DNA from: CAYZMS01 sp964479625
Lineage (GTDB): Bacteria > Bacteroidota > Bacteroidia > Chitinophagales > Saprospiraceae
Assembly (NCBI GenBank): GCA_964479625.1
Contig: CAYZMS010000022.1
Span: forward strand, 10,068 to 74,067
DNA length: 64,000 nt
Reading direction: 5' to 3'
Part shown: positions 1 to 8,015 of the stretch, one piece after another
Layout: the number at the start of each line of letters is the position of its first letter
Position numbering within the stretch: the first letter of the stretch is position 1
The notes under the pieces: model-generated
Told to the model about the DNA's origin: nothing
What the model saw: the letters and a program-made list of their open reading frames with translations, nothing else
Databases searched by the model: none
Translations under genes and position numbers: made by a program

Positions 1-155
1 GGGATGTAAATAATGGTTTACTGACTCCCACTATGAAAATCAGAAGAAATGTTTTAAACCAGCGCTATCAGGATAAATACGACGATTGGTTTGCTGCTGA
101 GGAAGAGGTCATTTGGGTGGATCAAGCCCAAATAGCTGCTAAGCCGAATGTGTAG
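1..155 (+). CDS. Long-chain acyl-CoA ligase, C-terminal end (partial)
   Basis: Only the 3' end is present: the frame is open from the left edge (first whole codon at base 3) and stops at TAG 153-155, giving 50 residues. The segment NGLLTPTMKIRRN followed by a YQDKYDDWF-type tail is the usual ending of ANL-superfamily long-chain fatty-acid-CoA ligases (FadD15/ACSL type), where the LTPT-K-R element lies in the small C-terminal lid domain. The enzyme would activate fatty acids with ATP to acyl-CoA. It sits 11 bp upstream of a short-chain dehydrogenase and in front of an acyl-CoA dehydrogenase, which fits a lipid-metabolism operon. The AMP-binding core lies outside the window, so family membership rests on the tail alone. 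Confidence 0.6.
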   Translation, partial: DVNNGLLTPTMKIRRNVLNQRYQDKYDDWFAAEEEVIWVDQAQIAAKPNV

Positions 156-166
156 AAAATTCAAGT

Positions 167-991
167 ATGAAAGATCTTTCGAATAAAGTAGTCGCGATCA
201 CGGGTGCAGGCTCCGGGATTGGCCGCGATCTAGCCCTACAGTTGGCCCGCAAAGGGGCACGGCTGGTTCTGAACGACTGGAACCTTTCCACACTGGAAGA
301 AACCCTGAAAACCATCCGCCAATCGGGCGGGCTGGCAGAAGGGCAGGCCTTTGATGTGGGGGATCTTTCCGCCTTCCGGGAGTTCACTCAATTCTCTCTG
401 GATGCCTTTGGGAAGGTGGACGGCATCATCAATAATGCGGGCATTGCTCTGGAACAACGGACCATTGAGCAAACTTCATTCGAAGATTTCGAACGACTTT
501 TTCAGGTCAACCTCTGGGGGGTGATCTATGGCAGTAAACTCTTCATCCCCCTGCTTCGGGAACGCCCGGAAGCCTTCCTGGTGAATATCAGCAGTGTGTT
601 TGGTATAATGGGCTATCCTTTGCAAGGGCCTTATTCCACTGCAAAGTTTGCCGTTCGGGGGTTAACCGAAACCTTACGCTACGAGTTAAAAGATACTTCC
701 ATTCTGGTAAGTTGCGTACATCCAGGAGGAATCCGGACGAATATTATTCGGAATATAGAACCCTCCAACACCAGAAAGCATGCGCGCTTTGCTGCAGTAT
801 TCGAAAAAATGGCCAAAACCAGCTCCGAAGAAGCTGCCGCAGTGATCCTCAAAGGTATCGAAAAGGGGAAGAACCGCATTCTGATCGGGTCGGATGCCCG
901 CTTTATTGATCGGGTGGCGCGTTTACTGCCAAGCACCTACGAACGAATCTTACTCCGGAAATTTGACCTGGAGCGGTTTTCTGCTCCCTGA
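167..991 (+). CDS. SDR-family NAD(P)-dependent oxidoreductase
   Basis: A 274-residue classical short-chain dehydrogenase. The N-terminal dinucleotide-binding glycine motif TGAGSGIG follows the first beta strand (about residues 12-19), the structural NNAG motif is present, and the catalytic Ser...YxxxK is seen as ISSVFG...YSTAK. Such enzymes oxidise or reduce hydroxyl/keto groups with NAD(P)H. The substrate cannot be read from the sequence; the C-terminal extension (AAAVILKGIEKGKNRILIG) is of the kind seen in SDRs of lipid or retinol-like substrates. The ATG at 167 lies just after the stop of the acyl-CoA ligase, and a second SDR follows 26 bp downstream, so the genes are probably co-transcribed. 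No signal peptide or membrane segment is evident, so the protein is cytoplasmic. Confidence 0.9.
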   Translation: MKDLSNKVVAITGAGSGIGRDLALQLARKGARLVLNDWNLSTLEETLKTIRQSGGLAEGQAFDVGDLSAFREFTQFSLDAFGKVDGIINNAGIALEQRTIEQTSFEDFERLFQVNLWGVIYGSKLFIPLLRERPEAFLVNISSVFGIMGYPLQGPYSTAKFAVRGLTETLRYELKDTSILVSCVHPGGIRTNIIRNIEPSNTRKHARFAAVFEKMAKTSSEEAAAVILKGIEKGKNRILIGSDARFIDRVARLLPSTYERILLRKFDLERFSAP

Positions 992-1017
992 AAAAAATAA
1001 TCCTGCTCAAAAACGGC

Positions 1018-1818
1018 ATGTATATGCGTACCGCATTAATCACAGGAGGATCCAGTGGAATCGGACTGGAGTTAAGTAAGCAGTTGGCAGAGGCCCGGCA
1101 ATGGCGGCTCCTTTGGGTTTCCAAGCCCGCAACCGAACTGGAACAGGCCCGCACTAGCTTACAAGAAATGTTCCCTCAGTTGGAGATACACACCCTTGCC
1201 AGGGATCTTTCCCTGACCGACGGGCCAAAAGCCGTTTTTGAATGGAGCCGGGAACTGGGTTTCCCCATAGACCTGCTGGTGAATAACGCCGGGTTCGGGA
1301 CCTATGGCTATATTAATGAGATTTCCCCCGAAAAGGAATTGACAATGATCCATTTACACATCTGTGGTTTGTATCAACTTACCCGGCTCTTCTTAAAAGA
1401 GATGGTCGAACGGGATTCAGGGCATATCATCAACATGTCCTCGATCTCTGCTTTCCAGGCAAATCCCATGCTTACCACTTATGGTGCGACTAAGAGCTTC
1501 GTCCTGCAGTTCAGCCGGGGCCTGAATTTTGAGTTAAAGGAACAAAGGAGTGCTGTTCGGGTGACTGCCGTTTGCCCAACACCGGTCAAAGAAACCGGGT
1601 TCCAGACTAATGCAGGTATGGAACAAACGAATACCTTTAACAACTGGATGGTGGTCACGCCCGAAGTAGTGGCAAAAAGTATAATCCGTTCCCTCGGGTC
1701 TCGTCCGGACGTGTTGATCCCCGGCAGAGGGTTTAGTATGCTCCGGTCTGTGCTGCGGCACTTGCCGGATCGGTGGATGATGAAGCTCTCCCGGCGGCAC
1801 CTGAGAACGGTTTCCTAG
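1018..1818 (+). CDS. SDR-family NAD(P)-dependent oxidoreductase
   Basis: A second short-chain dehydrogenase of 266 residues, only distantly similar to its upstream neighbour. The cofactor motif TGGSSGIG is near residues 9-16, NNAG follows at about 90, and the catalytic element is SSIS...YGATK. The C-terminal region ends in a basic, partly hydrophobic stretch (RSVLRHLPDRWMMKLSRRH), as in DltE/YqjQ-like SDRs that act near the membrane. Two ATGs are possible (1018 and 1024), differing by two residues, and neither has a clear ribosome-binding site. It belongs to the same strand-consistent lipid cluster as the ligase, the first SDR and the acyl-CoA dehydrogenase. The substrate is unknown. Confidence 0.88.
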   Translation: MYMRTALITGGSSGIGLELSKQLAEARQWRLLWVSKPATELEQARTSLQEMFPQLEIHTLARDLSLTDGPKAVFEWSRELGFPIDLLVNNAGFGTYGYINEISPEKELTMIHLHICGLYQLTRLFLKEMVERDSGHIINMSSISAFQANPMLTTYGATKSFVLQFSRGLNFELKEQRSAVRVTAVCPTPVKETGFQTNAGMEQTNTFNNWMVVTPEVVAKSIIRSLGSRPDVLIPGRGFSMLRSVLRHLPDRWMMKLSRRHLRTVS

Positions 1819-1848
1819 ATTTCTAAACGAATTTACTTATCCCCGACT

Positions 1849-2205
1849 ATGCGCTGGCTTTTATTTTTAAACGCATTCACAGAGATCACTATAGGTGTTC
1901 TCTTCCTGATTTTTCCAGAGCAGGTTCTTCAACTGCCCGGAGCGGTTGCTTTTAGAGGAGGGGCGAACACCCAAATGCTGATGGGGATGTATGGAACAGC
2001 TGCCCTTTTAGTGGGCCTGCTCTCTTTCGGGATCTGGTGGAATAATGAAAAGGGAGTAGTACAGCGCTATGGACTACTCTATTTTGCTCTTTTTCATACG
2101 GGGCTTAGCATCAACCAATTCTTGTACAATCCTGATTGGCGACCAGGAGTTATGCATGGCTTATTTGCCCTGGGGTTTTGGTTGGCAGTTGTAATCGATG
2201 GTTAA
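1849..2205 (+). CDS. Small integral membrane protein of unknown function
   Basis: A 118-residue, strongly hydrophobic protein with about four predicted membrane helices (roughly residues 3-22, 46-62, 75-92 and 103-117) joined by short polar loops. The first helix region ends in IFPEQVLQLPG and the last loop contains YNPDWRPGVMHG. No catalytic motif is recognised. Similar four-helix proteins occur in Bacteroidota without assigned function. It lies 30 bp behind the second SDR and 65 bp ahead of the acyl-CoA dehydrogenase on the same strand, so it is likely to be expressed with the lipid-metabolism genes. A role in membrane or lipid handling is only suggested by this context. Confidence 0.75.
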   Translation: MRWLLFLNAFTEITIGVLFLIFPEQVLQLPGAVAFRGGANTQMLMGMYGTAALLVGLLSFGIWWNNEKGVVQRYGLLYFALFHTGLSINQFLYNPDWRPGVMHGLFALGFWLAVVIDG

Positions 2206-2270
2206 GGAGGAACCGTCTGGCTTTTCAAGAAAATTTGAAATTCATCATTTAGCATTCTAAACTGATTAAT

Positions 2271-3824
2271 ATGTATTTCAACGAGGAACACAGGCTTTTT
2301 CGACAGGGTTTGCGCGACTTCCTGGACCAGGAGGTCATGCCCTATATCGATGAATGGGAAGAACAGGAACGCATCCCCAAAGATATTTGGCGTAAAATGG
2401 GGGAAATGGGATATCTCGGACTGGACTATCCCGAAGCTTATGGGGGAGTAGAGGCTGACTTCTTTTTCTCCGTAGTTTTCCTGGAGGAGATCGCTAAATG
2501 TTTTTCCGGAGGATTCGCTGCTGCCATGAGTGTTCAGCAATACATGTCTTCCACCTATATATACAAATACGGTTCTGAGCTTCTTAAGAAGCAATACCTG
2601 ACTAAAGCCATCAGTGGGGAATTGGTCTGTTCGATAGCTATTACGGAGCCCGGTGCCGGGTCGGATGTCGCCAACATTCAAACCAGAGCCGAATTAAAAG
2701 GGGACCACTACCTGGTCAATGGAGCTAAGACCTTTATCACCAATGCCTATTATGGGGATTTTCTGGTAACGGTAGTGAAGACAGATCCGGAGGCGGGCAT
2801 TCATGGGATAAGCTTATTGGTCATTGACCGCAATGCGGAAGGAGTTTCTGCCCGGAAGCTGAGAAAACTGGGCTGGCATGCCTCTGATACTGCTGAATTG
2901 AATTTTGATAATGTGAAAGTGCCCATCGAAAACCTGGTGGGTAAAGCAGGGCAAGGCTTTTTCTATCTAATGGGTGGCCTGCAGGTGGAACGTCTGGCAG
3001 GAGCCGTCTTGGCAGTGGCCGGTTGTGAAAAGACCCTGGACTACGCCCTACAATACATGAGCGAACGCAGCGCATTCGGGCGGCCGATCAACAAATTTCA
3101 GGTACTCCGGCATCGGGTAGCCCAAATGGCAGCGGAAATCGAAGCAACCAAGGCATTTGTCTATCAATGTTGTAAACAGCATGAGGAAGGAGCGTATATT
3201 GTGAAAGAATGCTCCATGGCCAAACTGCTGGCCTCCGAGTTGTCCGATAAGGTTACCTATCAATGTCTTCAGTTTTTTGGAGGGTATGGCTATATGGAAG
3301 AGTATAAGGCAGCCCGGATGTTCCGGGACAGCCGGATCGGTACTATCGGCGGAGGAACTTCAGAGATCATGCGGGAGATCATTGCAAAAATGGTGATCGA
3401 TGATAAGTCTTATGCCGAGGCAGGCCGTGCGGTAGAAAAAGAACAGGCGGCATCCGCTTCGAAGAATGGAACCCCCTCGAATGGTCACCGACTCGATTCA
3501 CATCATCAACTAAACGATTCAAATATCATGAGTGTAGAAAGTATTATGTCAGCTATTCAGGAACGTGCTAAACGATCCTCCGCACTGGGTAACACGCTGA
3601 AATTCGATCTGGGCGAGCAAAAGGTGTTTTTAGACGGCACCGGGGCCGAAAATAGGGTTTCTGCCGAAGACAAGGAGGCCGATTGCACGGTAAGTGTTGC
3701 ACAGGAAGATATGGAAGCCATCCTTAATGGGATGCTCAACCCTATGAATGCTTTCATGAGTGGCAAGATCAAGGTGAAAGGAGATATGGGAGTCGCTATG
3801 AAATTGCAGGGGCTATTGGGCTAA
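2271..3824 (+). CDS. Acyl-CoA dehydrogenase fused to an SCP2 sterol-carrier domain
   Basis: A 517-residue protein in two parts. Residues 1-385 are a complete acyl-CoA dehydrogenase: the FAD/substrate signature AITEPGAGSDV (123-133), GAKTFITNA (151-159) and the C-terminal RDSRIGTIGGGTSEIM. The position that carries the catalytic Glu in medium-chain enzymes (E-G-T) is Gly here (361). The alternative base used by long-chain and isovaleryl-type enzymes is present as Glu240 in LQVERL. Residues about 420-517 form an SCP2-type lipid-binding domain (ECTV-like DCTVSVAQEDMEAIL...MSGKIKVKGDMGVAMKLQ). A polar linker of about 35 residues (Ala/Ser/Asn/His-rich) joins them, and its Met420 could serve as an internal start (ATG at 3528). 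The enzyme would oxidise long acyl-CoA, with the SCP2 part supplying a hydrophobic ligand pocket. Confidence 0.9.
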   Translation: MYFNEEHRLFRQGLRDFLDQEVMPYIDEWEEQERIPKDIWRKMGEMGYLGLDYPEAYGGVEADFFFSVVFLEEIAKCFSGGFAAAMSVQQYMSSTYIYKYGSELLKKQYLTKAISGELVCSIAITEPGAGSDVANIQTRAELKGDHYLVNGAKTFITNAYYGDFLVTVVKTDPEAGIHGISLLVIDRNAEGVSARKLRKLGWHASDTAELNFDNVKVPIENLVGKAGQGFFYLMGGLQVERLAGAVLAVAGCEKTLDYALQYMSERSAFGRPINKFQVLRHRVAQMAAEIEATKAFVYQCCKQHEEGAYIVKECSMAKLLASELSDKVTYQCLQFFGGYGYMEEYKAARMFRDSRIGTIGGGTSEIMREIIAKMVIDDKSYAEAGRAVEKEQAASASKNGTPSNGHRLDSHHQLNDSNIMSVESIMSAIQERAKRSSALGNTLKFDLGEQKVFLDGTGAENRVSAEDKEADCTVSVAQEDMEAILNGMLNPMNAFMSGKIKVKGDMGVAMKLQGLLG

Positions 3825-3888
3825 GGCAACATCGCCGCCCTAAACCAATGGGTCTGTGTTTGCGCCATAAATGGCAAGGAAAAAAGAA

Positions 3889-3921
3889 GGGCTGTCTGCA
3901 GAAGCAGGCAGCCCTTTTTTT
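3889..3921 (+). terminator. Rho-independent terminator after the acyl-CoA dehydrogenase operon
   Basis: The 11-bp arms GGGCTGTCTGC and GCAGGCAGCCC enclose an AGAA loop (one G-T pair) and are followed by seven T residues (3915-3921). An A-run precedes the left arm, so the structure could also stop transcription from the other side. It lies 65 bp past the stop of the ACAD-SCP2 gene and plausibly ends the lipid operon. Confidence 0.85.
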
Positions 3922-4045
3922 CTCATGAGTACGTTAATGGTTCTAACGCTTCGGGTTTTCCCTATCCAGTAAAGATACTGTTTATCCTGTTATATGATAA
4001 ATTTTCGAATAAGTATTTACCTTTAACTAATCAGGGCTTGCCGTT

Positions 4046-4183
4046 CTATCGGACAAAACTGACCTTGCCGGTGTGGATCAACTGCTGATCGGCAATGATT
4101 GGGTAGGTATACATTCCCTGGGTCAGGTTGCTGCGGTTAATAAGCGCACTACGTCCGTTGATCTCTATATTCGGGAAAACCGG
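4046..4183 (-). pseudogene. Remnant of a T9SS type A C-terminal sorting domain
   Basis: On the minus strand 45 codons are open between an in-frame TGA (4184-4186) and a TAG (4046-4048), without a start codon. The translation contains the sorting-domain pattern NRSNLTQGMYTYPI...LIHTGKVSFVR, which matches the usual ending L-x-x-G-x-Y-x-Y...TGK of T9SS type A domains that send exoproteins through the type IX system. Nothing recognisable as the rest of an exoprotein lies upstream (towards higher coordinates), where a plus-strand gene starts at 4249. I read it as the 3' stub of a deleted exoprotein gene. The remainder of the 424-bp gap 3825-4248 holds the terminator and otherwise nothing I can assign. 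Confidence 0.65.
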
Positions 4184-4248
4184 TCACCTGATAAAGTTAT
4201 GGTAGCATAAGAAGGTATTTAAGCTGGGTAGACCTTATCTTCGCGTTC

Positions 4249-4551
4249 ATGTACATTTTGCTTATTTCGATTGTGATCGGGCTGTTCGTGGCGATGTTAT
4301 TCCTGAACCTTTACTTCCGGATCAGGGTGTTAAAGAGTTACCGCTTGCTGGTCCAAAACCGGGTAGATTTTCAACCGGGCCACGTGTTTAACCAGGAAAA
4401 AAGAGAAAAGGAGATTCACCCCCGCTATCCAGAAATGGTGAAGGAGGTCGAAACCTTTTGTAACCATTTGCGCTTTTCTATTCGAATGGCAACCGTTTTA
4501 ATCGCTCTCATTACCCTGTTCGGAGCGATCCTTATGTACTACAGGGATTAG
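4249..4551 (+). CDS. Small two-helix membrane protein, function unknown
   Basis: A 100-residue protein with an N-terminal hydrophobic helix (about residues 2-24), a polar, charged middle section (FQPGHVFNQEKREKEIHPRYPEM) and a second hydrophobic helix near the end (about 79-97). The termini would lie on the same side of the membrane, with the charged central part probably cytoplasmic. No known domain is recognised. The start at 4249 places an uncharged helix directly at the N-terminus. It precedes a Gfo/Idh/MocA oxidoreductase by 83 bp on the same strand. It is a real gene by composition and by its clean two-helix layout, but no role can be given. Confidence 0.65.
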   Translation: MYILLISIVIGLFVAMLFLNLYFRIRVLKSYRLLVQNRVDFQPGHVFNQEKREKEIHPRYPEMVKEVETFCNHLRFSIRMATVLIALITLFGAILMYYRD

Positions 4552-4634
4552 ATCCCAGAAATACCTGGTATCGGGTATTTGAGTAGGGGGATGGCAGGAT
4601 TATTTAATAACTCAAAACGCACAATCCACGAAAC

Positions 4635-5612
4635 ATGCTAAAAATTGGCGTACTGGGAGCGGGCCACCTGGGGAAAATCCATTTGAAATGTATTGGATTG
4701 GCTGGTGCACATTATGAATTGGCCGGAGTTTATGATCCGGATAGAGCGGCCGCCGAATACGCAAAAACCACTTTTGGGGTAAAGGTGTTCGACAGCCCGG
4801 AGGCCCTGATCGATGCGGTGGAAGTGGTGGACATTGTGACCCCTACGCCTGTTCATTTTGAATTGGCAAAAAAGGTCCTTGAGGCCAGGAAACACTTATT
4901 CATTGAAAAACCGCTTACGGAAACAGTGGAACAGGCAGAAGAGCTGGTTCGACTGAGCCGGGAAAAGGGGGTGAAGGTCCAGGTGGGGCATGTTGAACGT
5001 TTTAACCCAGCTATTCTAGCACTGGGTGATACGCCGCTTTCGCCTATGTTCGTGGAAGGGCACCGGCTGGCAACTTTCAACTCCAGGGGAACGGATGTTT
5101 CAGTGGTGCTGGACCTGATGATACACGACCTGGACATTGTGCTGAGTATGATCGATAGCCCTATCAAGCATGTTTATGCGAGTGGTGTGGCAGTGGTGAG
5201 TGAATCCCCAGATATTGCTAACGCCCGACTGGAATTCGAGAATGGTGCAGTGGCCAATTTAACAGCCAGTCGGATCTCGCTAAAGCAAATGCGAAAGATA
5301 CGCTTGTTTCAAAGGGATGCTTACATTAGCCTGGATCTGCTGGATAAAAATGCTCAGGTGGTTCGCCTTCGAGATGACGCTCCCGAAGCAGGAGGAATGG
5401 AACTGGAAACTCCGAAAGGGAAAAAATATATTGAGTTAAACCAACCCGCCATAGAACCGGTCAATGCTATTAAAATGGAGTTGGAAACTTTGGCAGAAAG
5501 CATTCAGAACAATGCTGCTCCCCGGGTAAGTATTGAGGCCGGGTATGAGGCACTGAAGGTGGCTTATGAGATTGCCAGACAAATCCATGAAAAAAACCTG
5601 GGCCTAATGTAA
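4635..5612 (+). CDS. Gfo/Idh/MocA-family NAD(P)-dependent oxidoreductase
   Basis: A 325-residue protein with the standard two-domain family layout. Residues 1-120 form a Rossmann fold with the nucleotide-binding loop GVLGAGHLGKIH (5-16) and the family signature EKP at 91-93, whose Lys contacts cofactor and substrate. The C-terminal alpha/beta domain carries the conserved D-x-x-x-H-D element (LDLMIHDLDIV, about 159-169), normally part of the active site. Family members oxidise or reduce sugars, inositols or other cyclic polyols. Followed on the same strand by a lipoprotein and a polyprenyl-phosphate sugar transferase, this one may act in nucleotide-sugar or exopolysaccharide metabolism, but the substrate is not deducible. 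Confidence 0.9.
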   Translation: MLKIGVLGAGHLGKIHLKCIGLAGAHYELAGVYDPDRAAAEYAKTTFGVKVFDSPEALIDAVEVVDIVTPTPVHFELAKKVLEARKHLFIEKPLTETVEQAEELVRLSREKGVKVQVGHVERFNPAILALGDTPLSPMFVEGHRLATFNSRGTDVSVVLDLMIHDLDIVLSMIDSPIKHVYASGVAVVSESPDIANARLEFENGAVANLTASRISLKQMRKIRLFQRDAYISLDLLDKNAQVVRLRDDAPEAGGMELETPKGKKYIELNQPAIEPVNAIKMELETLAESIQNNAAPRVSIEAGYEALKVAYEIARQIHEKNLGLM

Positions 5613-5687
5613 CCCAAGGGGTGGTTTTTCTGCGGAAGTAAAATAAATGCACTTTCTTTACATAACCTTTTATACCTATTCCGGCTT

Positions 5688-6566
5688 ATGCAACAACCGG
5701 TTATCGCTATTCTAATCTGCCTGCTTTCTGCATTCGGATGTTCCATTGCAGATTTAGAAGGTGATATACCTGCTTATGTGCAAATAAATGAATTTGAACT
5801 GGAGGCCGGGCCTGGTCAGGGTAGTGCCTCGAGCAAAATTACAGACGCCTGGGTTTTTGTGGAGGGAGGTTTCCTGGGAGTGTATGATTTGCCAGCAGAT
5901 GTACCCATACTAGCAGAGGCCCCCAGGGAAGTGTGTGTACAGCCAGGAATTAATGAGAACGGTATTAGTAGCACACCCCAGATTTACCCTTTTTACAAAC
6001 AAAGATGCCAGGTAATTGATCTGCAGCCCAATACGGATGTAGCCATCCTGGCTCAAACCACCTACCTGGAAGAAACCCGATTCGGATTTATTGAAGATTT
6101 TGAAGGAAGCGGGAATATTTTTCAGGATTTAATTGTCGGTTCGAACCTTAACCGTATACAAAATTCTCCCGAGGAACCGTTTGAAGGAAGGAATTCGGGA
6201 AAACTACGATTGGACTCCGTTGCTTTTTTTGCAGAACTAGCCACGACAATCCGCTTCAAGGATCTGTTGGAAAGAGGAAACTCGGTTTTTTTGGAGCTGA
6301 ACTATAAATCTGAAGCTCCGGTCATCTTCGGTACCATTGGTCATTTTAACAATGCGTTGCAGGATCCAGTCACACTTTATGTGGCGGGTTTTAACCCAAG
6401 TGCATCCTGGAACAAGATCTATTTCAACCTGACGCCGGCCGTACAAGAACTACGGGCCGACGAATACCAAATTGTATTGCAAACAAGCTTACTCACTGAA
6501 AATGGTACATTCTCCGGGACTAAAGCCGACGTCTACCTCGATAACGTCAAACTGGTCTACTTCTAG
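5688..6566 (+). CDS. Exported lipoprotein, function unknown
   Basis: A 292-residue protein beginning with a lipoprotein signal (MQQPVIAILICLLSAFGC; lipobox LSAFGC with the lipidated Cys at 18). The mature part is rich in acidic residues and beta-prone: an N-terminal half (about 20-125) with a SKITDAWVFVEG segment and a C-terminal half (about 130-292) of jelly-roll character starting with FIEDFEGSG and ending DVYLDNVKLVYF. This is the look of carbohydrate-binding or PKD-like surface modules, but no specific family is recognised. It lies between an oxidoreductase and a sugar transferase, and the downstream gene starts 19 bp after its stop, so co-transcription is likely. It is probably attached to the outer membrane or cell surface. 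Confidence 0.75.
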   Translation: MQQPVIAILICLLSAFGCSIADLEGDIPAYVQINEFELEAGPGQGSASSKITDAWVFVEGGFLGVYDLPADVPILAEAPREVCVQPGINENGISSTPQIYPFYKQRCQVIDLQPNTDVAILAQTTYLEETRFGFIEDFEGSGNIFQDLIVGSNLNRIQNSPEEPFEGRNSGKLRLDSVAFFAELATTIRFKDLLERGNSVFLELNYKSEAPVIFGTIGHFNNALQDPVTLYVAGFNPSASWNKIYFNLTPAVQELRADEYQIVLQTSLLTENGTFSGTKADVYLDNVKLVYF

Positions 6567-6585
6567 TCGTGATGCAGGTCTGAAC

Positions 6586-8004
6586 ATGGCGCGTAGGCGC
6601 CGATGGGACACCCTGCAATATCAACTGGCCGATTTTCTCACGGCTATGTTGGTGTGGGCCCTTTTCTTTTTATACCGTAAACAGGTGGAAGGTACCCCCT
6701 TGACAGATGAGATCTTTCAGGATGCCAATTTTTGGTTGGGGATCCCTCTCGTTCCTTTGGGTTGGATGCTGTTCTATTTCATTTTCGACCGCTATCACGA
6801 CATCTACAGGCTTTCCCGTTTGGCTACACTTACCCGCACCCTATTCCTTAGTTTTTTTGGAGCAATACTCCTGTTCTTTACCCTTTTATTGGATGATTTT
6901 GTAACCGATTATCGAACCTATTATACTTCCTTCCTGACCTTATTTGGCCTGCATTTCTTTCTAACTGCATTTCTCCGGATGCTCTTACTTACCCGAGCAA
7001 GCAGGCGGTTGAAAGCAGGGGAGATTACCTATAACACCCTTATGATCGGGGGTAATCAAAATGCAGTTGAACTTTTTCAGGAGCTTGAACAACGGAATAA
7101 AAAGCTGGGAAATGCCTTTGTTGGTTTCATCGATACCAACGGGGAAAGTACAAATGAATTAAAGGCCTACATGCCCAAACTCGGGAAGATCGAAAAGATC
7201 GGGAGGGTCATCGAAGAGCATTATGTGGAAGAGGCAATTATTGCGATCGAAACCTCCGAGCACAACCGTCTTCGGGAGATCTTGAACCTATTATTCGACT
7301 ATAGCAAGCAGGTGTTGGTCAAGATCATTCCTGATATGTACGATATTATGTTGGGAAGTGTGAAAATGAATCATGTTTACGGGGCTGTTCTTATCGAGAT
7401 CCGGCAGGAGTTGATGCCCCGTTGGCAACAAATCATCAAGCGACTTATTGATATAACAGTTGCAACACTCTGCCTGCTTTTGCTGGCTCCCCTCTACGCT
7501 TGCGTAGCTTTGCGCGTCCGATGGTCCTCTCCGGGACCGATCATTTTTGAGCAGGAAAGAATTGGTCTGGACGGTAAGCCCTTCACGATATATAAGTTTC
7601 GTTCTATGTATGTAGATGCGGAAGCCCGGGGCCCTCAGCTTTCTTCGGATACGGATAGTCGCTGCACTCCCTGGGGTAGTTTTATGCGCAAATGGCGCTT
7701 GGATGAGACCCCTCAATTCTGGAATGTCCTGAAAGGAGATATGGCTTTGGTAGGCCCCCGCCCAGAGAGACAGTTTTATATCAACCAAATTATGGAACGG
7801 GCGCCGCACTACCGGCACTTGCTAAAAGTCCGGCCGGGGATTACTTCCTGGGGGCAGGTAAAATATGGTTACGCTTCCAACGTGGATCAAATGGTCCAGC
7901 GCTTGAAATTTGATATTCTTTATATTGAAAACATGACCCTTTCCCTGGATTTCAAAATCTTGTTCTACACGGTACTGGTTATTCTGCAAGGCAAGGGCAA
8001 ATAA
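6586..8004 (+). CDS. Polyprenyl-phosphate sugar-phosphate transferase (exopolysaccharide initiation)
   Basis: A 473-residue membrane enzyme that transfers a sugar-1-phosphate from a nucleotide sugar to undecaprenyl phosphate, the first step of exopolysaccharide or O-antigen repeat synthesis. About five N-terminal membrane helices (residues 15-150) precede a CoA-binding/Rossmann-like middle part (GGNQNAVEL...VGFID), then a last helix (ATLCLLLLAPLYACVAL) leads into the catalytic bacterial sugar transferase domain. Its marks are FEQERIGLDGKPFTIYKFRSM, the R-x-DE-x-PQ motif (WRLDETPQFWNVLKG) and VGPRPE, ending in KVRPGITSWGQV. I chose ATG 6586: the frame is open upstream to 6472, but that would overlap the lipoprotein gene, and MARRRRW gives the normal cytoplasmic N-terminus. 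The gene converges with the RND permease 11 bp away. Confidence 0.9.
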   Translation: MARRRRWDTLQYQLADFLTAMLVWALFFLYRKQVEGTPLTDEIFQDANFWLGIPLVPLGWMLFYFIFDRYHDIYRLSRLATLTRTLFLSFFGAILLFFTLLLDDFVTDYRTYYTSFLTLFGLHFFLTAFLRMLLLTRASRRLKAGEITYNTLMIGGNQNAVELFQELEQRNKKLGNAFVGFIDTNGESTNELKAYMPKLGKIEKIGRVIEEHYVEEAIIAIETSEHNRLREILNLLFDYSKQVLVKIIPDMYDIMLGSVKMNHVYGAVLIEIRQELMPRWQQIIKRLIDITVATLCLLLLAPLYACVALRVRWSSPGPIIFEQERIGLDGKPFTIYKFRSMYVDAEARGPQLSSDTDSRCTPWGSFMRKWRLDETPQFWNVLKGDMALVGPRPERQFYINQIMERAPHYRHLLKVRPGITSWGQVKYGYASNVDQMVQRLKFDILYIENMTLSLDFKILFYTVLVILQGKGK

Positions 8005-8015
8005 GTGGGAAGCCC

